NCBI GenBank assembly: GCA_965153355.1
Contig: OZ231127.1
Location: forward strand, 26,288,001 to 26,352,000
Origin: Flaccisagitta enflata
Taxonomy: Eukaryota > Chaetognatha > Sagittoidea > Aphragmophora
Direction: 5' to 3'
Length of the DNA: 64,000 bases
Part shown: positions 37,086-46,830 of the stretch, piece by piece
Position numbering within the stretch: position 1 is the stretch's first letter
How the letters are laid out: every line of letters begins with the position of its first letter
The notes under the pieces: generated by a model
Database searches by the model: none
Told to the model about the DNA's origin: nothing
The model's input: only the letters and a program-made list of their open reading frames with translations
Position numbers and translations under genes: made by a program

Positions 37086-37442
37086 ATGCTTTGAGGAACG
37101 AAAACGAACGCTTGATTCGAGAAGAAAAAGGCTTCATAAAAGGAACGTCTCGTCAGCGAAATTAATCGTTACGGCAAGGCAAAAGGCTTGCGCCTGGAGA
37201 CAGTGACCCTCCGTGACGAAGATGGGCGTCAGCTGAAAGTAAACGCCGAAAAACCCCGAACCTACGCCGAACTCAACCCGGAAGAAAGACGGCGAGTGGA
37301 GAATGCGTCATCGTGGAAAGACTCCAACAGAATTCCCGACAAAGTCTACTCAGCTCTGAACAAAGTCGGACAATTTCCAGCGGCCAGTCACGTCAAAGCT
37401 CATGAGACGGAGCTGAACAAAGAATGTTCAAAAATCCACGTG
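37086..37442 (+). pseudogene. Coding exon with apparent 1-nt frameshift, uncharacterised gene
   Basis: A plausible acceptor (TAACAAACCAG) at 37,085 opens a frame that encodes DALRNENERLIREEKGFIK, a short coiled-coil-like stretch. The frame then ends, while an overlapping frame opens after the TAA at 37,137-37,139 and continues KERLVSEINRYGKAKG through LNPEERRRVENASSWKDSN to a donor GTG|GTTAGT at 37,443. Coding character passes cleanly from one frame to the other near 37,137-37,150, in an A-run, so a single-base indel is likely, either a real mutation or a sequencing error. The 134-bp intron that follows holds GTCT and CT repeats. The segment fits the region upstream of the DGT motif in the family described for the next exon. 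Confidence 0.55.
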
Positions 37443-37576
37443 GTTAGTTATCAATAGTTAAAAATGTATTTCTGCACTCACTGCTTTTATCAGTTGACGT
37501 GACATTGCGTTTTGCCCGGCTGTCTGTCTGTCTGTCCGTCCCTTCGTCCGTCCCTTCTCTCTCTCTCTCTCTCTAG

Positions 37577-37819
37577 GTAGCGGGTGAGGCGCGCGAGGGC
37601 CGTGTCAACGTGTTGGAAGAGACGAAGAAACTGATCTCTCATCAAATTAAATGCGGTGGACTACACGACAGCGAAACCGTTTATGTCAAGTTCGCCATGG
37701 ACGGAACCAACATAACAAAGAAGGAAGTTGCTACCGTCGCTACAATCACGCTGTCAAATGAGACCAGGGCGCTAAGTCTTGGAACAATTTCCATAGTGAT
37801 GACAGGAGAATCTTATGAG
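37577..37819 (+). CDS. Coding exon with DGTNI motif, uncharacterised gene
   Basis: A strong acceptor, (CT)n followed by AG at 37,575-37,576, opens an 81-codon exon that ends at GAG|GTAATC (donor at 37,820). It is phase 0 on both sides. The peptide contains VNVLEETKKLISHQIK, then VYVKFAMDGTNITKKEV, then TISIVMTGESYE. The V-x-K-F/L-x-x-D-G-T/A segment followed about 35 residues later by G-x-E-S-Y-E recalls a group of uncharacterised invertebrate proteins seen in sponges, cnidarians and molluscs; I know no function for it. A HINE-like element begins 10 bp after the donor, so the following intron is invaded at its very start. Confidence 0.6.
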
Positions 37820-37828
37820 GTAATCAAC

Positions 37829-38060
37829 AAGGCCGGAAACACGGCTACCCCAGTCGCTTGTGCGGGTGGGCAGGGGCCATATTGGAGGTCACTTGATCAC
37901 TTGGGCAGGAGCAGTGAGGCCAAAGATCGAAAAAAGAAAGAAAGAAAGAAAAAAAGAAAGAAAGAAAGAAAGAACCAATGGATGGACCGACCGACCGACG
38001 AACTGATTGACCGACGGACGGACCCACAAAGCGGGGTGTTGAGTGGCGTAGCACGTGACT
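37829..38060 (+). mobile_element. HINE-like element H6
   Basis: The element starts AAGGCCGGAAACACGGC, contains GGTGGGCAGGGGCC and a GGACCGACCGACC tract, and ends in the imperfect hairpin AGTGGCGTAGCACGTGACT (38,042-38,060), followed by AAAAG. Confidence 0.75.
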
Positions 38061-38187
38061 AAAAGTTGTAGTGAATGAGAGCAGTGGGGCAAGAACAACA
38101 ATGCCTAAACAATGATGTATGTTGTGGCAAGATGTGAATGAAACGCTTTTCTACATAGTTGATTCTTACTGTAATGGATTTAAAACA

Positions 38188-38402
38188 CGGCCGGATACAT
38201 GGCTACCCCAGTCGCGTGCGGGTGGGCAGGGGCTGTACTTGAGGTCACTTGATCATTTGGGCAGGAGCAGTGAGGCCAAAGACCGCAAAAACAAAAAAAA
38301 ACTAAAGTGTGATGGACGGACGGATGGACAGACGGACAGACGGACCAAAGGACTGACAGACGGACGGACAAAGCGGGGTGTAGAGTCGCGCAGCACGCGA
38401 CT
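38188..38402 (+). mobile_element. HINE-like element H7
   Basis: The 5' subterminal AGTCGCGTGC (38,210-38,219) is the exact reverse complement of the terminal arm GCACGCGACT (38,393-38,402). The hairpin is AGTCGCGCAGCACGCGACT. Confidence 0.8.
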
Positions 38403-38739
38403 GAAAACAACACTTTATATCTAGAACATTGTCTGTCTGTTCCTGTTTATCTGTCTGTCATTTTTCTACCAGTAATGGCGGCTATCTCTGTCTTTCATTT
38501 CTCTACCAGTAATGGCGGCTATTGCCCAAAGGAAAAAAGTGGTAAGCATTAGCTAATTTTCACAAAGGTTTTGTTTTCATTACAATATTTTGTACTTATT
38601 AGAATTAATCAAGAGCAATTGTAGGTATTGATTGCACTGAAAATAAAACAAGCCCAAGAGGGCAACAGTCGCCTATCTCTGAAAATGACAAACAAAAGAG
38701 CAAACACATATCAAAATGTTAAGAATATTAAAAAACGTT

Positions 38740-39060
38740 AAATGTTAAATGCTAAATATTAAATGTTGAAATGTTAAAATGTTAAATTGTTAAATTGTTA
38801 AAGGTTAAATGTTAAATGTTAAAAATGTTAAACATGTTAAACATGTTAAATGTTGTAAAATGTTATAAAATGTTATAAAATATTATAAAATGTTACAAAA
38901 TGTTACAAAATGTTATAAAATGTTATAAAATGTTTTAAAATGTTATAAAATGTTATAAAATGTTATAAAATGTTATAAAATGTTATAAAATATTAACATA
39001 AGTAAAAAAAGATTTAAAAAATGTTGAAAAATGTTAAAAGAAAGTAAAAAAATTTAAAAA
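38740..39060. repeat. AAATGTTA / ATGTTATAAA minisatellite
   Basis: Runs of TTAAATGTTAAATG pass into an almost regular 10-bp ATGTTATAAA array at about 38,850-38,990. Confidence 0.93.
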
Positions 39061-39078
39061 TGTAAAGAAATGATAAAA

Positions 39079-39243
39079 AAGGCTGGATACACGGCTACCC
39101 CCGTCGTGAGGTCACTTGATCATTTGGGCAGGAGCAGTGAGGTCAAAGACCGCAAAAAAAAAGTAAAGTGTGATGGACGTACGGATGGACCGACGGATGG
39201 ACTGACAGACAAAGCGGGGTGTAGAGTCGCGTAGCATGCAACT
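39079..39243 (+). mobile_element. HINE-like element H8
   Basis: The element starts AAGGCTGGATACACGGC and ends in AGTCGCGTAGCATGCAACT (39,225-39,243). The 5' subterminal motif is degraded. A further truncated 3' end with hairpin AGTCGCTTTCACGCAACT lies at 39,324-39,341. Confidence 0.65.
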
Positions 39244-39401
39244 GAAGATATTAAAAGAAGTTCAAAATTTAAAAATATTATGGGCGGACGGGACAACCTA
39301 CCATCTTATAGGGCAAGGTGTACAGTCGCTTTCACGCAACTAAAAAGTAAGACTGAGCGCAATGAGTCTGATTAGCTAAAATACTCAAAATCACTCACTA
39401 A

Positions 39402-41183
39402 CATGCTTTTTGGGCAGCGGCCCCAAAGGGGTCAATGACCTATGCTTTTACACATATGGGTTATTTTTTCCTTCTCCTTCTTCTTTGTACCCCCCTCCCC
39501 CAGCCTCCAGGCCTATATCTCAGCCTCAAGCCCCTTATCCCAGCCTCGATGCCCAAATCCCAGTCTGGAAGCCAAAATCCCAACCTCAAAGCCCAAATCC
39601 TAACCTCAAGGCCCAAACACCAACCCTATGACCCAAATACCAGCCGATTTGGGATTTGGCCCTCGAGACTGGGAATTTGGCCTTGAGGCTGAGATATGGG
39701 CCTGGAGGCTGGGGGGAGGGGGGTAGAGAGGAGAAGGAGAAGGAAAAAATTCCCCATATGTGTGAAAGCAAAGGTCATCGACCCCTTTGGGGCCGCTGCC
39801 CTGCTCCCCCCTCAACTTCCAGCACAACCTACTTAAGCAGGGCAAAGGCACTGCGGACCATCTAACCCTTTTGCGACTATTTGTATTCGCATGCTCAAAC
39901 AATATTAGATACACTCCTTCATTGATGCTATATAGAATCATAAGACAAAACAAGATTCAATTGAAATTTTTTGTAAAGAAATCTAAAAAAAAACTAATTT
40001 AAAAAACATTTGTCAGAGAGAATTTGGTTTGGCGCCAAATGAAAGAAAATTGTCAAATTTGCTTTTCTTATCAATTTCACTAAGCCATATGTGGTCAAAC
40101 AAGATTAGAAACTTTTGCATAAATGAAATTGAATAATAGTCGCAAAAGCGTTAGATGGTCAGCAGTACCCGTGCCCTGCTTAAGTAGGTTGTGGTTGAAG
40201 TTGAGGAGGGTGCAGGGCAGCGGCCCCAAAGGGGTCGATGACCTATTTGGGTGTGTCAATATGCAAAAGTATGTTTGATTAGATCATCGATATCAGGGAG
40301 TGTAAACAAAAGAATTTTAAAACTTTTAACGTTTTTATTTTTTCAAATTTCCATCATCTTCCGTTTTTTTAGCGCAAGAAAAGATTGTCAAGAATATATA
40401 CACTTCCAGCATCTGCACTGAGTTTTGGTGAAAATAATTCTCATAACCTCTATAGAAAAGATTGGTTATTGTCTCTTTATACAACTTTGGTGATTAATAA
40501 CTAACCATTTCTTTGTTGCAACTTGAATTAGCACCAAGATATTCATGTGTTGAATGTGATTAAGTTCAGTAACAATGATACTGATAGAAAATCATCAACA
40601 CAGCAATATACAAATTAGCGTCTAAAAATGGATTTTGAAAAAAATAGAAGATAAATGAAATTTGATAAAACAAAAACACTAAAGGTCTTAAAATTTATTA
40701 TCTTATGCTGTCTGATGTTGATGGTCTCATCAAAAAACCTTTTGCATATTGACACACCCAAATGACCTATGCTTTCACACATATGGGGAATTTTCACCTC
40801 CTTCTCTTCCTCCTCCTCCTTCTCATGCCTCCCCAGCCTCAGAGGCCCCATTTTCAGACTGGAGAGGCCTATATCCCAACCTCAAAAAGGGCCCAAATGC
40901 CAGTCTTAAGGCCCAAATCCCTAGAAGTGAATCTGGAGGCAGCAGGATGAATTTAGACATGAGGAGTGGGGATTTAGACAGCCTCAAGACTGGAATTTGA
41001 GCCTCGAGAGCTGGGATAGAGCCTCCAGTCTGAGAAATGAGCCTGGAGAGCTGGGGGAGGAGGAAATAGGAGGAGGGAGAAGGCAGAAGAAGGAAGGAAG
41101 GGAGAAGGAGGAGAAAATTCCCCATATGTGAAAGCATAGGTCATGGCTCCACTGAAGGAAATGACTTGCTGCCCAAAAACCAT
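39402..41183. mobile_element. Giant palindromic pair of GCGGCC-arm elements
   Basis: Two modules face each other. The left one (39,409-39,880) has arms GGGCAGCGGCCCCAAAGGGG and CCCCTTTGGGGCCGCTGCCC, with ACACATATGGG inverted inside, around a ~20-bp array. The right one (40,138-41,171) is in opposite order and is interrupted by a MITE (40,246-40,762). The outermost words CATGCTTTTTGGGCAGC and GCTGCCCAAAAACCATG are inverted, so the whole unit can fold back on itself around a 250-bp centre. Confidence 0.7.
40246..40762. mobile_element. MITE with 24-bp perfect ends and 7-8 bp target duplication
   Basis: The ends are TTTGGGTGTGTCAATATGCA (continuing AAAG) and the exact inverse. TGACCTA flanks both sides (40,239-40,245 and 40,763-40,769). 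The uninterrupted host sequence GATGACCTATGC is seen in sister modules such as 39,434-39,445. The inner halves are imperfectly inverted, so it is also a foldback element. Confidence 0.88.
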
Positions 41184-41325
41184 GTTTCTCTGGAATATGT
41201 TAAAAAGTTAACGACTGACTTCAATTTTTTTCCCGATTTTCTGCTAAACAAAAGCAAAGTTATGGCCAATATGTACTTTGCCTCATGATGCAGAATATGT
41301 GAATAAACATTTTTATTATTGAAAT

Positions 41326-41540
41326 AATGAATGAATGAATGAATGAATGAATGAATGAATGAATGAATGAATGAATGAATGAATGATGAATAGATGATGA
41401 ATGCATGAAATGAATGAATGAATGAATGAATGAATGAATAAAATGAATGAATGAATGAATGAAATGGATGAAATGAATGAAGTAAATGAAATCAATGAAG
41501 TGAATGTAATGAATAGTATGAATTTAATGAATGAACTCAC
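41326..41540. repeat. (AATG)n microsatellite
   Basis: About 30 AATG units, becoming irregular (AATGAAATGG) toward 41,540. Confidence 0.95.
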
Positions 41541-41589
41541 CGAAACGAATGCAGTTAATGACCTGCCTTATCTGATGTGCGGAAAAGCA

Positions 41590-42250
41590 TAACAAGTCAT
41601 CCAAGGATTGCACATGTCAGCAGCACCCGATGACCTGCTTAGAAAATGATCAGCTGAGAGTAAAACAGGAGTAGAAAGCAAGAACTGAACGGCCCCAAAG
41701 GACCGATGTCCTGTAGGACACAGAAATTGAATTTCATACGTCTGAGAAAGGCATATTCCAGGCACAGGGCAATTTTCCTTGATATTCAATAGAATTCTAT
41801 ATCTTTTTATAATTTCTTGTTAATATTCCATGTTATTCAGCCCAATTTCATTTTTTCAATTTTCCATGTAATCCAATTGCAATTTTTCAATTTTTTTATT
41901 TTATTAATTTTCCATATAATCAGATAGAAATATGCATTTCTTTTTTTTTTAGCTATCTTTTTATTATTTATTCAATATTAGGAAGTTGTATTTGTCATTG
42001 TATGTTATTCAATGGGAAGTTTGTATTTTGTCATTTACAGTTATTCAATGGGAAGTTTTGCATTTTGTTATTTTCCCATATTCAATGGGATAGTTTGCAT
42101 TTGTCATTTTCCCATGTTATTCAATAGAGGTGAGAATTCATAACGAGAGGGCCTGGGACGGATAGATAGGGCAGACAGACAGGCAGACCAGACGTCGCAA
42201 AAAGTCACCCCTGTGTCCCTACAAGTTGTCGGCCTTGAGCGCTACCCAAA
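41590..42250. mobile_element. GCGGCC-arm compound element (B8), degraded
   Basis: The tail AAGTCATCCAAGGATTGCAC and one arm (AACGGCCCCAAAGGACCGAT) precede a minisatellite of CCATGTTATTCAATGGGAAG units (41,825-42,125) related to the one at 23,650-23,900. Its bases are irregular, with many small indels. Confidence 0.62.
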
Positions 42251-42476
42251 AACGATTGTCAGTAAATATAAGAATTGGCATCTGCCATTTCAAAACAGGC
42301 GATTAGCTCAATAGCCAAGAAAACTGATGGAAGAAATTTGAGACCACAAGCGGTGAAGAGGCAATACACTGATCGGACACTAGCATGACAGTTTCTATTT
42401 CTCTGCCCTATCTCAGCGGTGAGCCAGTTTACATGACAGGAAAGAGCCAAAATAGGTACTAGGAAGCTTGAATGAC

Positions 42477-42509
<33 letters not shown>

Positions 42510-42525
42510 CAGACAGACAGACAGA
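42477..42525. repeat. (GA)n and (GACA)n
   Basis: A short GA run with a few GACA units. Confidence 0.9.
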
Positions 42526-42608
42526 GGGTGCTTGTATTGAGCTCTTAGATTAACCTCTTCTAAATTAGACACAACTTGATCATATGTCTGGCTATGTTTA
42601 TTGTACAG

Positions 42609-42689
42609 GAGATATGAAGAACCTCCTGATGATCCGGGGTCTCTCGGCGACGAATGCAGCGCACCCATGCCTATTTTGCCCGATGGCAA
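42609..42689 (+). CDS. Coding exon with GDMK...CLFC motif, uncharacterised gene
   Basis: An acceptor TTGTACAG at 42,608 opens an 81-nt exon that ends at GGCAA|GTAAAG. The first two bases complete a codon and one base is left over at the end. The peptide is DMKNLLMIRGLSATNAAHPC followed by LFCPMA. A G-D-M/Y-K-x-L-L-x-x-x-G-L-x-x-A block ending in C-x-x-C/W is the segment that follows the DGT region in the uncharacterised family mentioned for 37,577-37,819, so this is probably a later exon of the same gene. The exon between them, which must leave one extra base, was not found; 4.8 kb of repeats fills the gap. Confidence 0.6.
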
Positions 42690-42869
42690 GTAAAGAATTT
42701 GCAAATGGTACAGCATTAGGTCGAATCTTGATATGAGAGAGAGGGAGAGATCAATGAACAGAGAGAAACAGACAGAAGAGGGAGACCGTGTTATCAGTCA
42801 GCGTCAAAAACGGTTGAAAAAGCAAAATAGATGCATACACAATTGCAGATTGTGGACCTCCTCAGTAAT

Positions 42870-43300
42870 ACCTCAGTATAGAAGAAAGGAAGAAAGAAAA
42901 AAAGAACGAAAGAAAAAAAGAAAGGAGACAGAAAGAAAAAAAGGAAGAAAATAAAAAAAGACAGAAAGTGAGGAAGAAATGAAAAAGAAAAAATAAAAAA
43001 AAGAGTGGAAGGAAAAAAGAAAAGAAAAAAGAAAGAAGAAAGGAGAGAAGAAAGAAAGAATGAAAAGAAAAAGAAAAAGAAGGAGGAAAGAAGAAAGGAA
43101 GAAGGAAGAGATAAGAAAAAAGAAAGAAGGAAAGAAAGAACAAAGAAGAAAAGAAAAGAAAAAGAAGAAAGAAGAAAGAAAGAAAGAAAGAAAAGAAAGA
43201 AAAAGAAAAAGAAGGAAAAGAAGGAAAAGAAAAAGAAAAAGAACGAAAGAAAAAAAAAAAGAAGAAAAGAAAGAAAAAAAAAGAAAGAAAGCTTTTTTTG
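42870..43300. repeat. (GAAA)n purine tract
   Basis: An irregular GAAA/GAAAA/GGAA tract. It is followed by the hairpin end AGTTGCGTGTCCACAACT (43,315-43,332) of a HINE-like element whose 5' end I could not find. Confidence 0.9.
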
Positions 43301-43615
43301 TCATTGGGCAATAGAGTTGCGTGTCCACAACTAAAAAGATCTGAATGACCTGTAGTGTAGAGCTCAAGAATGATAAGTGCTACCAACTTCAATACCAACT
43401 GACAAACTGACAGATAGATCGACACTGACACTGGATTATTGAATCGCGTGCTCATGGTTCAAATTGATTACTTTATTGTGTCAGCCCTCCATGACCCCTA
43501 AGCGTGGCGGAAGTACAGCATCGGCCCCGAGGCGCGGTCAAAGATTTTAATCAGTTTTTTTGATTTTCAATGGCGCAATCAACCATTCATAAGTGCGTCT
43601 TTTTTTAAATTCGTA

Positions 43616-44577
43616 TAACTATGGCAAAATAAAAAAAGACAGTAATTTTCAAAATGATATTGTGAGCTCATTTTTTGGAGCAGCTTTATAATTTTCTAGA
43701 CTATGATAGTTTGTCAAATTTGGCACCTAGCAAAAAAATCAGATCTTGAAAAAGTTGATTTTTACGCCCATAGCATTGATTTTTGCAAAATTTGTCTATT
43801 GAACAATCACCGAGTTAGTTTCAGTTTCAGTTTAGATCTAACCTTGAAAATTAATTGTGAGCTTAATTTTTGGAGCAAGATCAAGATTTTTTAGTTGATG
43901 ATAGTATGTCAAATTTCTGACACAGTGAAAAAATCAGAATTCAAAAAACATCATTTTTGTAGTTGCAACATCAATTTTTGTAAAATCGGTCAAAGTTAGA
44001 TGGTCAAAATAAAAAAACATTTATCTAGAAGTGATTTCAAATGTTCATTTTTTTTAGTTAGTTTTTTAGTAGTTTAGGTGGTGATAGTATGACAAGTCTT
44101 TGACACAGCAAAAAAATCGGAACTCAAAAAAGTGTATTTTTGCACCAGTATCATCTATTTTTGTGAAAAGACTTCTTATAAAAAATTTAGAATTGATATC
44201 CAGTTTTGACAGATTTTACAAAAATTGATGTAGAAGGTACAAAAATACACTTTTTTGAATTTTGATTTTTTTGCTGTGTCAGAAATTTGACCTGCTATCA
44301 CCATCTCAAAAATATTGATCTCACTCTAAAAGTTGAGCTCAGAGTAAATTTTCAAAGTTGGATCTAAACTGAAACCTATTCGGCGACGGTTCAATTGACA
44401 AATTTTGCAAAACTCAATGCTATGGGCGCAAAAATCAATTTTTTCAAGATCTGATTTTTTTACCAGTTAGCAAATTTGACAAACTATCTTAGTCTAAAGA
44501 ATTATGAACCTGCTCTAAAAAATGAGTTCACAATATCATTTTCAAAAATACTGTCTTTTTTTATTTTGCCATAGTTA
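43616..44577. mobile_element. Full-length foldback element (~960 bp)
   Basis: The ends TAACTATGGCAAAATAAAAA and the inverse are followed by matched inverted blocks across the whole element: AATGATATTGTGAGCTC, AAAAAATCAGATCTTGAAAA and CCCATAGCATTGATTTTTGC all recur reverse-complemented. The centre is near 44,150. No protein is encoded. Confidence 0.87.
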
Positions 44578-44744
44578 GTATAAATATATGATACGACATA
44601 GTGAGTTGCTGAGTCGCGTGCGCGTGACTTAAATGAGGGAAACGCACAATGACAAACACAAATCCAACATGGTCGAAATATTTCCCCCCCCCCCCCCCGC
44701 CCGGTTTTCCTAGCTCAGTGGTTTCCGTTTGATCTTCAGTATAC

Positions 44745-45150
44745 GACGGCGAGCATCTGAAAGCAAGATTTAGTGTGTCAACAGGGGTCAAAATAGAAAT
44801 TTTTTTAATAATGAAAATGAAAAATAACATGGAAAAAATTATTGGTATGTATCAAAATGAAAATTTCATTGCAACATTCGCATCCAAATAGGACAAAAGA
44901 GCAGGTACAGCTATGACACACTAAATAAATTTGATGGAATATATACAAAATTTCATATTTGTTCACTGATAGGAGGCCCGTGAAAATAATAACTTTGCAT
45001 AGAAAATGAAAAAAACTCACAAATTAAGAACATAGCCTCCTTCCAAAATTGAATACAGAGAGGGCTATGACCCAAAAACCCACATTTTTTGTAATAGATA
45101 CATAAAAAATGATCGGTGAAATCTGTAGACCTCACATTTTACCAATGTAT
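44745..45150. mobile_element. GACGGCGAGCAT element, one end only
   Basis: This begins GACGGCGAGCATCTGAAAGC and follows the element at 57,340-57,951 for about 400 bp (TTAGTGTGTCAACAGGGGTC, ACTTTGCATAGAAAATG and AAGAACATAGCC are shared). The opposite GCTCGCCGTC end is missing. Confidence 0.75.
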
Positions 45151-45195
45151 GTGAACTAAAGTCGCTTATATTCATTAAAAAGAAAATGGAAAGTA

Positions 45196-45523
45196 CCGTA
45201 TTTTTTCTAAAAAAGCGCCCCCCCCTCCAAAAAGCGCCCTCCTCTTTTTTTTCTTAGTGTTATACTTTCCAGAAGAGATTTGAACGGAAATATTGAGTAA
45301 AATGATGATATAAAACAACAAAATGAGCCAGTTTCAAAGACTTTCAAACAGATATATGCAAGGAATATCTCCATTTTGAGTCAAATCTAGCATTTTGGTA
45401 CCCTTTCATGAAAAAGATAGACTGAATGACAGTTCATCTACAATATAAAGGGGGCGCTATTGGAGGGTTAAAAAGCCAAGTTTAATTTCAATTTCAAAAG
45501 CGCCCTTTTTAGAATAAATACGG
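45196..45523. mobile_element. TA-flanked MITE with CCGTATTT ends
   Basis: The ends are CCGTATTTTTTCTAAAAA and, inverted, CCGTATTTATTCTAAAAA, next to AAGCGCCC words. TA flanks both sides (45,194-45,195 and 45,524-45,525). This is typical of Tc1/mariner-type MITEs. Confidence 0.82.
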
Positions 45524-45712
45524 TAAACGAAAAAATATGGTTCTTTCACCGAGATGCATAACATCATGGAGTAGTATCATTTCGTCCGCTCGATCGGTTT
45601 ACATCGCAATGAAACTGATTCATATCATTTGAGTGCTTCACATTGTATAGTTTTAAAGTAAAATTGAAAATAGATTATTTTGTCTTGTCATTGACTGTAA
45701 TATTTAAAGGTA

Positions 45713-45876
45713 CAGTGATACCCCACTCTAAGGGATTTCAGGGGACCAACAATTTTTTTCTGTTACAGGGCGACTTCTGTTATTGCAAATAAGGAAATAA
45801 AAGGAATAAGATTGACGGGACCATGTTATAGGCGGAATTCCTTTGGTGGCAGTACCGTTAGAGCGCGGTTCAACTG
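45713..45876. mobile_element. Short pogo-like MITE
   Basis: The left end CAGTGATACCCCACTCTAAG and the right end, inverted, CAGTTGAACCGCGCTCTAAC share inverse similarity of about 23 bp. A TA precedes the left end; the right flank reads TG. Confidence 0.65.
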
Positions 45877-45879
45877 TGT

Positions 45880-46377
45880 TAGAATTGTTTTTGAACTGAT
45901 TGAAAGATTTTAATGATTGAAATTCTCATTTGGCCTGGTGAAGCAGCTAACCTGATCATCACTTTCTTTTAAACACGCCATCTAGGAATTATTACATGCT
46001 GACAGAAGTCTCTTTCCCGTGTAGTCAGTACCCCTCATACCTCCTCTTCCCCTCCCCTTCGCAACGGAAGTTCCACGTTTCGCGTTTATCTCTTTGTTTT
46101 TCCAGTCTCAGTTTCGAGTTTATCGATAATCCAATACAAAAACAATCCACGCTGAAAAAAAAAGTTTTCCTAGTCGGTTGGAACGTAATTCAAAATCGCG
46201 TAGGCAACTCAGAAATCTGATTTATTTTTCAGATATGGACTGCACAATTTGCATGCGTACACTTCACATGAAAGGAAAATAATGTCAATAAGTGGGAAGG
46301 TTTGCGTGGATTTTGAAACCAATGTAAATAGTGCCTTTAGTGCTAAAATAATATTCTCATTGTTTTTTCCTCTCGTG

Positions 46378-46378
<1 letters not shown>
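45880..46378. other. Upstream of the DUSP exon, no exon supported
   Basis: AT-rich sequence. TTATTTTTCAG at 46,222-46,232 resembles an acceptor, but the frame that follows shows no phosphatase similarity. Confidence 0.4.

Positions 46379-46467
<89 letters not shown>
46379..46467. repeat. (GTCT)n then (CT)n
   Basis: About 6 GTCT units then about 30 CT units. The tract doubles as the polypyrimidine tract of the next exon. Confidence 0.93.
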
Positions 46468-46469
<2 letters not shown>

Positions 46470-46477
46470 CTTTACAG

Positions 46478-46602
46478 AACAAGAAGTACCTTTGCATTCC
46501 TGCTGCTGACACTCCGAGTCAGGATTTGACTCAACATTTTCCTCAATGCATCGACTTCATTCATTCCGCGCGACTTGGGGGCGGCGCTGTACTCGTCCAC
46601 TG
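46478..46602 (+). CDS. DUSP22: DUSP22-like phosphatase exon
   Basis: The acceptor CCCCTTTACAG ends at 46,477 and the donor is CCACTG|GTAATT at 46,603. The 41 full codons read NKKYLCIPAADTPSQDLTQH, then FPQCIDFIHSARLGGG, then AVLVH, with TG left over as the first two bases of a Cys codon. This is the segment leading to the HCX5R active-site loop of atypical dual-specificity phosphatases of the DUSP22/DUSP15 group, which dephosphorylate Ser/Thr/Tyr residues of signalling proteins. The general acid Asp is in the IPAAD motif, and the catalytic Cys codon is split by the intron. Neither the upstream exon (with the PGLYIGN-type motif) nor the next exon (loop and Arg) was found nearby, so introns are long or the exon is orphaned. 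Confidence 0.78.
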
Positions 46603-46830
46603 GTAATTCATTCATCCATTCAGTCATTCAAAATTTAATTCATTTTTGTCTCCATTCATTCATGTTTTCATTCATTCTTTTTTTTATTGATTGATTGATC
46701 GATTGAGTGATTGATTCGTTCATTCATTCTTTTTTTTATTCAATTATTCAATCATTCACTAATTCACTCACGACTGGGTAGCCACCCGTTCACCAAGAAT
46801 TTATTCATTCCTTCGTTCCTTCATTCATCC

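Noticed and set aside
38481-38541. Small exon ATGGCGGCTATTGCCCAAAG with donor GTAAGC
   Set aside because: The frame does not fit the phase of the exon at 37,577-37,819, and the region is a local duplication of CTACCAGTAATGGCGGCTAT.
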